Assembly (NCBI GenBank): GCA_026125925.1
Contig: JAHCKF010000186.1
Coordinates: forward strand, 1-7,018
DNA from: Pseudolabrys sp.
GTDB lineage: Bacteria; Pseudomonadota; Alphaproteobacteria; Rhizobiales; Xanthobacteraceae
Length of the DNA stretch: 7,018 nt
Direction: 5' to 3'
Positions 1 to 5,045 of the stretch are shown here, in pieces. Each line of letters starts with the position of its first letter. Positions within the stretch are counted from its first letter, which is position 1. Under the pieces are notes generated by a model. It did not search any database. It was given only the letters and a program-made list of their open reading frames with translations, and was not told the DNA's origin. A program made the position numbers and the translations under genes.

Positions 1-131
1 GGCCTCAGCGGCGTGTTGACGCCGATGACGCCCGACAGTCGTACCACCGGCACGACGGGGATGTCCGAGCGGAACCGGGACGGGATAAGGAACCGCATGG
101 GCGCGGGAAATCGATCGAATACCGTAGACAT
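1..131 (-). CDS. S49 family (SppA-like) peptidase, N-terminal fragment
   Basis: Only the first 43 codons are inside the window; the gene runs off the left edge on the minus strand. It starts with ATG at 131-129. Residues 24-37 read IPVVPVVRLSGVIG, the first beta strand of the S49 (signal peptide peptidase A / SohB type) fold as found in rhizobial members, and the reading frame is open to the edge. Members of the family are membrane-associated serine proteases that degrade cleaved signal peptides or membrane proteins, using a Ser/Lys dyad; those residues lie outside the window, so activity cannot be judged. No signal peptide is visible in these residues. A GGAG lies at 137-134, only two bases before the ATG, which is closer than usual; the alternative ATG at codon 12 has no ribosome site at all. 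It is divergent from the 41-residue ORF at 359. The family call rests on a short but characteristic motif. Confidence 0.8.
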   Translation of the reverse strand, partial: MSTVFDRFPAPMRFLIPSRFRSDIPVVPVVRLSGVIGVNTPLR

Positions 132-358
132 TGCTCCAGTTAGGCAGGCCGGGCCGGCCAAGTCAAAGCCAAGCGCGATTCGTCGCGGTAGCCGGTGCTG
201 CGACACTGCGGCTGTTCGGCCGCAGCCGCCCCGATCACATAAATTTGCACTTCATTAACCACGGCATGGTCAGTGGAAATCGATGGCGCGCACCCTATCT
301 GATGGGCTCGGGGGAACGGATGCACATCGTTGCAGTTGCTGAGAGCGGAGCAAAGACC
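132..358. promoter_or_regulatory. Divergent intergenic region between the S49 peptidase and a small membrane ORF
   Basis: These 227 bases separate the divergent starts of the peptidase gene (minus) and the small ORF (plus), so promoters for both should lie here. I cannot assign a convincing -35/-10 pair for either direction. Visible elements are an AT-rich patch at about 238-258, a perfect 7-bp hairpin (206-212 with 219-225, six-base loop), and TTAACCAC at 255-262, one base off the TTAACCAT half-site known for the alphaproteobacterial regulator CtrA. A single half-site is weak evidence. Longer plus-strand frames cross this region from alternative starts, but they have no ribosome site and no recognisable protein content. 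Confidence 0.45.
206..225. repeat. Short perfect inverted repeat (hairpin)
   Basis: CTGCGGC at 206-212 pairs perfectly with GCCGCAG at 219-225 around the loop TGTTCG. No run of T follows on either strand, so it does not look like an intrinsic terminator. It lies in the 5' region upstream of the S49 peptidase gene and could be a leader hairpin or an operator. In DNA this GC-rich it could also be chance. Confidence 0.4.
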
Positions 359-484
359 ATGGACCCCAAACTCGCCATCATGTTTCTGCTCATCGGGGCC
401 GTCCTGACGCTGTCGTCGTTTGAAGGCGGCGTGCTCGACCGCGCGCGTCAACAGATCAAGCGCACCATCCGCAACGGTCGTTAG
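359..484 (+). CDS. 41-residue single-span membrane microprotein (hypothetical)
   Basis: The ORF starts at ATG 359, eight bases after a clean GGAG at 347-350, and ends with TAG at 482-484. The 41 residues begin MDPKLAIMFLLIGAVL, giving one hydrophobic span at about residues 5-21. The tail is basic (DRARQQIKRTIRNGR, residues 27-41), so by the positive-inside rule the C terminus should face the cytoplasm. I do not recognise a named family. A longer frame from TTG 131 exists, but its upstream part is low-quality sequence and skips the good ribosome site, so the short form is preferred. It is divergent from the S49 peptidase and ends one base before the stop of the convergent methyltransferase gene. 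The tight fit between neighbours, the ribosome site and the sensible topology support a real gene; no function can be assigned. Confidence 0.6.
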   Translation: MDPKLAIMFLLIGAVLTLSSFEGGVLDRARQQIKRTIRNGR

Positions 485-485
485 T

Positions 486-1253
486 TCAGGGCTCTGCCAT
501 CGGTAGCGGCTGCGCCAGGCGCAAGATTTCTTCCGCCGCTTTTGCCGGTTTGCCGCCGGCGTCACACAGTTGCAACGGCGCGTAGTCCGGCCGCATGCCG
601 GCATCTCCCTTCGTCGCCCGTACCAGCACGCGGATGGCTGCGGCATCGGGCCGTGGCAAGACCGGCAACACTCCGATCTCACCGAAATGCGGCTGCATCG
701 CCGCGACGACTTCGTCGCGCGCCGCGGCGCGCCAGATCAGCGTCAGCACGCCGCCCGGCTTGAGCAGAAAGGCGGCGCTGGCGATCCAGCGCGCGGCGAG
801 CCCGTCATCTGCGACATGAGCCAGCCGCTTTCGCGAATCGGGAGAGCTCTGCTGGCGCGCCGGATCATTGAACGGCGGATTCATCAACACCCGATCAAAG
901 CTGGCCGCGCCGAGGCCCGCGGCGGCGAGCGCATCGGTATTCTCGACATCGCAGGCGAGCGCGTGGACGCGATCGGCGAGGCCGTTGCGCGCGGCATTCT
1001 CAACTGCCAGCGCGCATAGTGCCGGATCGATTTCCACCAGGGTGACGCCAATGCCGGGCACCCGCGCCGCGAGCGCCAGCCCGGCGCCGCCGATGCCGGC
1101 GCCCAGATCGACGGCGTGCTCACCGGCCCGGCCGCCCGTCGCGGCGGCGAGCAGGATGGCGTCATGGCCGACACGGTGACCGCGCCTGGGCTGCAGCAAG
1201 CGCAGGCGGCCGCCGAGCACGGCGTCGTCGGTCGTCTCGCTATCGGCGCTCAT
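486..1253 (-). CDS. tRNA1(Val) (adenine(37)-N6)-methyltransferase-like protein (TrmN6/YfiC family)
   Basis: This is a 255-residue class I SAM-dependent methyltransferase. Residues 48-61 (VDLGAGIGGAGLAL) are the glycine-rich SAM-binding motif I, E74 ends strand beta 2 and should bind the SAM ribose, and NPPF at 125-128 is the catalytic motif IV of N6-adenine methyltransferases. The early RVGHDAILLAAA (27-38) is typical of the TrmN6/COG4123 group, whose E. coli member methylates A37 of tRNA1(Val) in the cytoplasm. Substrate identity here is inferred from family; a related RNA or protein target is possible. The frame extends upstream to 1331, but those residues overlap the DUF2007 gene and look like out-of-frame arginine/proline-rich sequence, so ATG at 1253-1251 was chosen; ATG 1274 is the next option. 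The start overlaps the DUF2007 gene by 14 bases, suggesting translational coupling, and no strong ribosome site is visible. The 3' end is convergent with the small membrane ORF, one base apart. Confidence 0.85.
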   Translation of the reverse strand: MSADSETTDDAVLGGRLRLLQPRRGHRVGHDAILLAAATGGRAGEHAVDLGAGIGGAGLALAARVPGIGVTLVEIDPALCALAVENAARNGLADRVHALACDVENTDALAAAGLGAASFDRVLMNPPFNDPARQQSSPDSRKRLAHVADDGLAARWIASAAFLLKPGGVLTLIWRAAARDEVVAAMQPHFGEIGVLPVLPRPDAAAIRVLVRATKGDAGMRPDYAPLQLCDAGGKPAKAAEEILRLAQPLPMAEP

Positions 1254-1479
1254 TTGCGTCGGGCCGCAGCTCATGGCCGAGCCCGGCCTCGGTGAGCAAT
1301 TGCCGCGCCGCGGCGACTTCGTCGTCGGCAACCAGCACGCGGCGCGGCAGGACGCCGAGCGAGCCCTCCAGCACGCTCATGTTCTGATCGAACACGAGAT
1401 GCTCGATGCCGGCGCCGTCGAGCAGCGCGGTGATCGCGGACACCAGCACGGCGTCGTTGGTGCGGACGAGTTCTTTCAT
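1240..1479 (-). CDS. DUF2007 domain protein
   Basis: The 79-residue protein begins MKELVRTNDAVLVSAI and contains the whole DUF2007 (PF09413) pattern: an N-terminal strand and helix (residues 1-24), a central DQNMSVLEGSLGVLPRRVLV segment (about 31-50), and a helix AARQLLTEAGL (57-67). The family is annotated as a putative signal-transducing or PII-like fold with no proven role; the domain fills the entire protein and it should be cytosolic. ATG at 1479-1477 was preferred to a GTG two codons upstream (1485); neither has a strong Shine-Dalgarno sequence. The gene overlaps the start of the downstream methyltransferase gene by 14 bases, so the two are probably co-translated. A palindromic repeat lies just upstream, so its promoter is either there or upstream of the glycosyltransferase gene. 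Confidence 0.85.
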   Translation of the reverse strand: MKELVRTNDAVLVSAITALLDGAGIEHLVFDQNMSVLEGSLGVLPRRVLVADDEVAAARQLLTEAGLGHELRPDANERR

Positions 1480-1502
1480 TTGCACTGACCAAGCTGGAGC
1501 CT

Positions 1503-1610
1503 GTCATTCCGGGACGCGCGTGCAACGCGCGGACCCGGAATCCGGCCGGGACGACGGAGCCTGTCGCTGGATTCCGGGTTCGCTCGCTGAAGCTCGCGCC
1601 CCGGAATGAC
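1503..1610. repeat. Intergenic palindromic repeat (rhizobial REP-like element)
   Basis: The outer arms are GTCATTCCGGG (1503-1513) and CCCGGAATGAC (1600-1610), exact reverse complements. Inner arms CCCGGAATCC (1534-1543) and GGATTCCGGG (1569-1578) are also exact reverse complements. The interior of the left half holds a 7-bp hairpin CGCGCGT/ACGCGCG with loop GCA (1516-1532), whereas the right half has a direct repeat of GCTCGC instead. A 10-bp direct repeat GGAGCCTGTC occurs at 1496-1505 and 1556-1565, each followed by ATTCCGGG. Elements beginning GTCATTCCGGGGCGCG are, from memory, common between genes in Bradyrhizobium relatives. It fills the 145-base gap between the glycosyltransferase and DUF2007 genes and would form strong structure in a readthrough transcript. 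Confidence 0.75.
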
Positions 1611-1624
1611 GAAAGCGACCATCT

Positions 1625-2620
1625 CTACCCCTTCCTCCGCTCATCGCCCACCGCGCGGTGGCTGAGATAAGCGAGCAGCTTCATCTCGCGGCGGCCGCGC
1701 GTCACGGTGTCGAGCACCAGGCCGACCGAGATCGACAGGAACGCCATCAGCATCAGACCCATCGCCAGCACCGCCGTCGGCAGGCGCGGCACCAGATGCG
1801 TCTCGAGGAAGGTGACGATGATCGGCACCGCCAGCACCACCGAAATGAGCGCCAGCACGCCGCCGATGGCGCCGAAGAACGGAAATGGCCGCTCGCTGCG
1901 ATAAAGCTGCGCGATCATCCAAAGGATACGGAAGCCGTCGCGCCAGGTGTTGAGCTTGGAGGTCGAGCCCTCGGGCCGCGCATAATACGGCGTGTCGACC
2001 TCGGCAGCCGGCAGGCCGAGTTCGAGTGCGTGCACGGTGAGCTCGGTCTCGATCTCGAAGCCGGATGACAGCATCGGGAAGGATTTGACGAAGCGGCGCG
2101 AGAACACGCGGTAGCCCGACAGCATGTCGTCGAAGGTCGCCCCGAACACCGTCGAGACGAAAGTGGTGAGCAGCCAGTTGCCGGTGCGGTGGCCGGCGCG
2201 ATAAGCGGCGACCTCCTGATCGATGCGCTTGCCGACCACCATGTCGAGGCGCTCGCGCAGCAACAGGTCGATCATCTTCGGCGCGCTGGGCGCGTCATAG
2301 GTGGCGTCGCCATCGACCAGCACGTAGATATCGGCGTCGATGTCGCTGAACATGCGGCGCAGCACGAAGCCCTTGCCCTGATGCCGCTCGCGGCGCACCA
2401 CGGCGCCGGCGGCATGCGCCACGGCGACGGTGTTGTCGGTCGAATTGTTGTCGAACACATAGACGACGGCCTCGGGCAGCGCCGCCCGAAAGTCCGCGAC
2501 CACCTTGGCGACGGCCGCCTCCTCGTTATAGCAGGGCACCAGCACGGCGACGCGGCAGTGCTCCCGCCCTGGCGCAGGATCGTCCATCGCCGCCACCGCG
2601 CCCTCGACGCGCTTGTCCAT
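1625..2620 (-). CDS. Family 2 glycosyltransferase with two C-terminal membrane helices (polyprenyl-phosphate type)
   Basis: This is a 331-residue GT-A fold enzyme. VPCYNEE (28-34) opens the nucleotide-sugar domain, DGD at 103-105 is the metal-binding DxD-like motif, and DMLSGYRVFSRRF (165-177) and SGFEIETELTVHA (186-198) match the DPM1-like branch that transfers sugars from nucleotide donors to polyprenyl phosphates or similar lipids. Two hydrophobic spans, about 246-272 and 281-305, anchor the C terminus in the inner membrane; the catalytic domain should be cytosolic. The sugar and acceptor cannot be told from sequence. The frame stays open to a GTG at 2677 that has no ribosome site. ATG 2620, after a purine-rich AGGGG, was chosen, and ATG 2587 is also possible since the domain starts only later. 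The gene is divergent from the polyprenyl synthase. Downstream, a palindromic repeat separates it from DUF2007. Confidence 0.87.
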   Translation of the reverse strand: MDKRVEGAVAAMDDPAPGREHCRVAVLVPCYNEEAAVAKVVADFRAALPEAVVYVFDNNSTDNTVAVAHAAGAVVRRERHQGKGFVLRRMFSDIDADIYVLVDGDATYDAPSAPKMIDLLLRERLDMVVGKRIDQEVAAYRAGHRTGNWLLTTFVSTVFGATFDDMLSGYRVFSRRFVKSFPMLSSGFEIETELTVHALELGLPAAEVDTPYYARPEGSTSKLNTWRDGFRILWMIAQLYRSERPFPFFGAIGGVLALISVVLAVPIIVTFLETHLVPRLPTAVLAMGLMLMAFLSISVGLVLDTVTRGRREMKLLAYLSHRAVGDERRKG

Positions 2621-2757
2621 CGCCGCCCCTGTTTCCGACCGACCCGGCCCGGTTGGGGCGAGGTCTTGCCCCTTCACAATAGCGTTTCTATGCTCGGCTT
2701 GTCCCCGCTGTCGAGGCGCGATAAAGCGACCGTCTATTGTCTCGAGGAGTTAGCGTC
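2621..2757. promoter_or_regulatory. Divergent promoter region between the glycosyltransferase and polyprenyl synthase genes
   Basis: Both genes must be driven from here. A candidate plus-strand promoter is TTGTCC (2699-2704), a 17-base spacer, then TAAAGC (2722-2727). A candidate minus-strand promoter is TCGACA (2714-2709), a 16-base spacer, then CATAGA (2692-2687). Each -10 box matches the sigma-70 consensus only partly, so the assignments are tentative. If the minus promoter is right, transcription would begin near 2680, leaving almost no leader before GTG 2677 and favouring ATG 2620 for the glycosyltransferase. The region also carries a perfect 7-bp inverted repeat, ACAATAG at 2676-2682 and CTATTGT at 2734-2740. 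Confidence 0.35.
2745..2757 (+). promoter_or_regulatory. Ribosome binding site that fixes the TTG start of the polyprenyl synthase
   Basis: AGGAG at 2745-2749 is followed by eight bases and then TTG at 2758-2760. The nearest upstream in-frame start, TTG 2737, would place this Shine-Dalgarno sequence inside the coding region, and no ATG is available before the conserved part of the protein. The resulting N terminus, MAVVVPFENPQG, resembles rhizobial orthologues as I remember them. Confidence 0.75.
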
Positions 2758-3780
2758 TTGGCCGTCGTGGTTCCTTTTGAAAATCCCCAAGGCTCGTCAT
2801 CTACTGCCTCGATCGAGCGCCTGGTCAAGCTGCTGGCGCCGGCGATGGAGCGCGTCAACGCGACGATCCTCGATCGCACCGGCTCCGACGTCACCATGAT
2901 CCCCGAGGTCGCCAACCACCTGATCTCGTCGGGCGGTAAGAGGCTGCGGCCGATGCTGACCTTGGCCATGGCGCAATTGTCGGGCTATGCCGGCGACGGC
3001 CATATCAAGCTCGCCGCCGCGGTCGAGTTCATGCACACCGCCACCCTGCTGCACGACGACGTCGTCGACCAGAGCGACATGCGGCGAGGCAAGCAGGCGG
3101 CCCGCATGCTTTGGGGCAACGAGGCGAGCGTGCTGGTCGGCGACTTCCTCCTCGGCCAGGCCTTCAAGATGATGGTTGAAGTCGGCAACCTCACCGCGCT
3201 CGACATTCTCTCCTCGGCCGCGGCGGTGATCGCCGAGGGCGAGGTGATGCAGCTTGGCGCCGCCAAGAACACCGCGACCAACGAGGACGAATATCTCGCC
3301 GTGATCCGCGCCAAGACCGCCGAACTGTTCGCGGCGGCCTGCGAGGTCGGCCCGGTGCTGGCCGGCCGCGACAAGGCGGAGATCGCCGCCTGCCGCTCCT
3401 ACGGCATGAATCTCGGCATCGCCTTCCAGCTCGTCGACGATGCGCTCGACTACGGCGGCAAGTCCGCCAAGCTCGGCAAGAATGTCGGCGACGATTTCCG
3501 CGAGGGCAAGATCACGCTGCCGGTGGTGCTGTCGTTCCGCCGCGGCTCGGACGCCGAACGCGCCTTCTGGAATCGCACGCTCGGCGAAGGCCAGGTCGAG
3601 GACGGCGATCTCGACCACGCCATCGGCCTGATGACCAAGCATCACGCCATCGAAGATACGCTCGGCCGCGCCCGCCATTACGGCTCGATCGCCACCGACG
3701 CGCTGGCGCTGGTGCCGGCCTCGGATATCAAGACGGCGCTGGAAGAGACCGTGGCGTTCTGTATCGCCCGGGCGTTCTGA
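2758..3780 (+). CDS. ispB: Long-chain all-trans polyprenyl diphosphate synthase (ubiquinone side chain; octaprenyl/decaprenyl type)
   Basis: This 340-residue enzyme condenses IPP units onto an allylic diphosphate to build the ubiquinone side chain. Visible motifs are GGKRLRP (59-65, IPP binding), the first aspartate-rich motif DDVVD (100-104) within HTATLLHDDVVDQSDMRRGK (positions 93-112), and the second, DDALD (227-231); both bind Mg-diphosphate. The fifth residue before the first motif is a small alanine (A95), as expected for long-chain synthases; E. coli IspB has nearly the same text. The length is full for the family and the protein should be cytosolic. Translation starts at TTG, fixed by AGGAG eight bases upstream. 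IspB names the C40 enzyme, but Rhizobiales usually make ubiquinone-10, so the product may be C50 (DdsA); chain length is not readable here. It is divergent from a glycosyltransferase and convergent with a small exported protein gene with no gap. Confidence 0.95.
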   Translation: MAVVVPFENPQGSSSTASIERLVKLLAPAMERVNATILDRTGSDVTMIPEVANHLISSGGKRLRPMLTLAMAQLSGYAGDGHIKLAAAVEFMHTATLLHDDVVDQSDMRRGKQAARMLWGNEASVLVGDFLLGQAFKMMVEVGNLTALDILSSAAAVIAEGEVMQLGAAKNTATNEDEYLAVIRAKTAELFAAACEVGPVLAGRDKAEIAACRSYGMNLGIAFQLVDDALDYGGKSAKLGKNVGDDFREGKITLPVVLSFRRGSDAERAFWNRTLGEGQVEDGDLDHAIGLMTKHHAIEDTLGRARHYGSIATDALALVPASDIKTALEETVAFCIARAF

Positions 3781-4074
3781 TTATTTGGTGACCGTGTAGC
3801 CGGTCTCCGGCTGGCGCATGAGTTGGAAGCGGATGTTCGGGTCCGGATCCTGGCCGATGAAGCGGCCATATTCGTGGACCGAGGGCGAGCAGCCGTTCGG
3901 CCGCGGCTCGGTATTGAACCAGATGCCGCGGAAGGTCGGGCCGCCGATCTGATCGTGGCAGCGCGCGTATTTGACGTGCGCCTTGTTGCCCTTGCGGGCG
4001 AGTGCCGGATCGGTGGCGACAAGACCCCCGCCGATCGCCACGATCGCCGCCATCGCAAGCCAACGTCCGTTCAT
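3781..4074 (-). CDS. Small exported protein with two cysteines (hypothetical)
   Basis: The 97-residue protein begins MNGRWLAMAAIVAIGGGLVA. It has a typical Sec signal peptide: a basic start, a hydrophobic core at about 5-20 and a likely cleavage after ALA at 24-26, leaving a mature protein of about 71 residues. That part holds exactly two cysteines, C39 (YARCHD) and C62 (PNGCSP), which could form a disulfide; CHD is not a CxxCH haem motif. The C-terminal half is rich in aromatic, proline and charged residues (HEYGRFIGQDPDPNIRFQL, 68-86). I do not recognise the family. ATG 4074 is supported by GGAG at 4085-4082, seven bases upstream; the frame could extend to 4128 but that would bypass this site. 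The stop abuts the last base of the polyprenyl synthase gene, convergent with zero spacing, and the gene lies 84 bases downstream of ispE on the same strand, so co-transcription is plausible. Confidence 0.75.
   Translation of the reverse strand: MNGRWLAMAAIVAIGGGLVATDPALARKGNKAHVKYARCHDQIGGPTFRGIWFNTEPRPNGCSPSVHEYGRFIGQDPDPNIRFQLMRQPETGYTVTK
3798..3812. repeat. Short hairpin just past the polyprenyl synthase stop
   Basis: AGCCGG (3798-3803) pairs with CCGGCT (3807-3812) around the loop TCT, 17 bases after the synthase stop codon and inside the end of the convergent gene. No T run follows, so it is not a standard intrinsic terminator, but it is the only stem near the end of the synthase transcript. 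Confidence 0.25.
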
Positions 4075-4158
4075 GTCAGGTCTCCGGTATTCCAGCCGCC
4101 CGCCGATATGACGGCAAATCTGGTCCACGGCAACAGTTCCCGCAAAAGTGGGTGAAAT

Positions 4159-5028
4159 TCAAGGCACGCCGGCGAGCATGGTCGGAGCAACCCACCAGTC
4201 GCGGCCTGAAAGCGATTGCGCCGCCGCCTCGGCGTCGGCCGGGGTGGCAAAGAGCGCAAAGCAGGTGGCGCCGGAGCCGGACATGCGCGACAGCCGCGCG
4301 CCCGGCAGCGCACGCAGCGCGGTGAGCACCTCGCCGATCACCGGCGCGCAGGCGATCGCCGGTTCGGTGAGGTCGTTGCCGTGGGCGCCGAGCCAGTCGA
4401 TCAGCGTATCGAAGCTGCGGGGGGCCTCGCCTAGCGGTTGGCGCGCGCCGGGCAATCCCCGGCGCGCCAGCGCGGCGAACACGTCGCGCGTGGCGACGCC
4501 GACCCGCGGATTGATCAGCACCGCCGGTAACGGCGGCAGATCGAGCGGCGGCGACAGGCGCTCGCCGATGCCGCTCATGACGCAAGCGCGCGAGCCGACG
4601 CAGACCGGCACATCGGCGCCGGTGCGCAACGCCGCTGTCATGATGCGCGCATCGTCGAACGACAGCTCGTTGAGCCGCGCCAGCAAGCGCAGCGCCGCGG
4701 CGGCGTCGGCCGAGCCGCCACCGATCCCCGCCGCGACCGGAATGTGCTTGTCGAGGGTGAAGCGCCCGGCTTTGAGACCCGGCACCAGCGCCGCCAGCGC
4801 GGCATGCGCCTTGACGATCAGGTTGTCGCCGGCCGCGCCGATCGCGTCGGCGAACGGACCCGTCACCGCGACGCTGACATGACCGCCAGGCTCCAGCGTC
4901 AGCGTGTCGGCGACATCGGCGAAGACGACGAGGCTTTCCAGCTCGTGATAGCCGTCGGCGCGCTTGCCGATGACGCGTAGCGTCAGGTTGATCTTGGCGC
5001 GGGCGGTTTGGGTGAGCGGTTCAAACAC
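4159..5028 (-). CDS. ispE: 4-diphosphocytidyl-2-C-methyl-D-erythritol kinase
   Basis: IspE phosphorylates the 2-hydroxyl of CDP-methylerythritol with ATP, the fourth step of the MEP route to IPP and DMAPP, in the cytosol. The 289-residue protein shows the GHMP kinase layout: ARAKINLTLRV (9-19) with catalytic K12, ADGYHELESL (24-33), the ATP-binding PVAAGIGGGSADAAAAL (97-113), TGADVPV (136-142) with catalytic D139, HGNDLTEPA (216-224) and the C-terminal MSGSGATCFALF (249-260). Length fits the family (E. coli, 283). The frame extends to ATG 5076, but the extra residues MDGRDKPGHDE are translated palindromic repeat, a common artefact in these genomes; GTG at 5028-5026 gives the expected start just before the catalytic lysine region. 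No strong ribosome site is visible. The repeat separates it from the upstream TPR gene. Its product pathway supplies the substrate of the polyprenyl synthase encoded nearby. Confidence 0.95.
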   Translation of the reverse strand: MFEPLTQTARAKINLTLRVIGKRADGYHELESLVVFADVADTLTLEPGGHVSVAVTGPFADAIGAAGDNLIVKAHAALAALVPGLKAGRFTLDKHIPVAAGIGGGSADAAAALRLLARLNELSFDDARIMTAALRTGADVPVCVGSRACVMSGIGERLSPPLDLPPLPAVLINPRVGVATRDVFAALARRGLPGARQPLGEAPRSFDTLIDWLGAHGNDLTEPAIACAPVIGEVLTALRALPGARLSRMSGSGATCFALFATPADAEAAAQSLSGRDWWVAPTMLAGVP

Positions 5029-5045
5029 GTCGGGGTGGCCCCATT

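Noticed and set aside
137..166. TTGACT at 166-161 and TAACTG at 142-137 as a promoter for the S49 gene
   Set aside because: The spacer is 18 bases, but the -10 would overlap the GGAG and put the transcription start at the ATG, so the two signals exclude each other.
13..258. Plus-strand frame over the S49 peptidase start
   Set aside because: Composition is arginine/serine/proline-rich shadow sequence; the minus strand encodes the recognisable S49 N terminus.
511..523. TGCGC/GCGCA stem as a terminator for the 41-residue ORF
   Set aside because: The stem is only five base pairs, lies inside the methyltransferase coding end, and lacks a proper T run.
1254..1331. N-terminal extension of the methyltransferase to 1331
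   Set aside because: It overlaps the DUF2007 gene in another frame and has shadow-like composition; the family does not need these residues.
2737..2757. TTG 2737 as the start of the polyprenyl synthase
   Set aside because: It would place the AGGAG ribosome site inside the gene; TTG 2758 is at the right distance from that site and gives the expected N terminus.
2797..3678. Long minus-strand frame (293 codons) antisense to the polyprenyl synthase
   Set aside because: It is a histidine/glutamate/arginine-rich shadow frame created by GC-rich codon usage of the real gene, with no ribosome site or recognisable domain.
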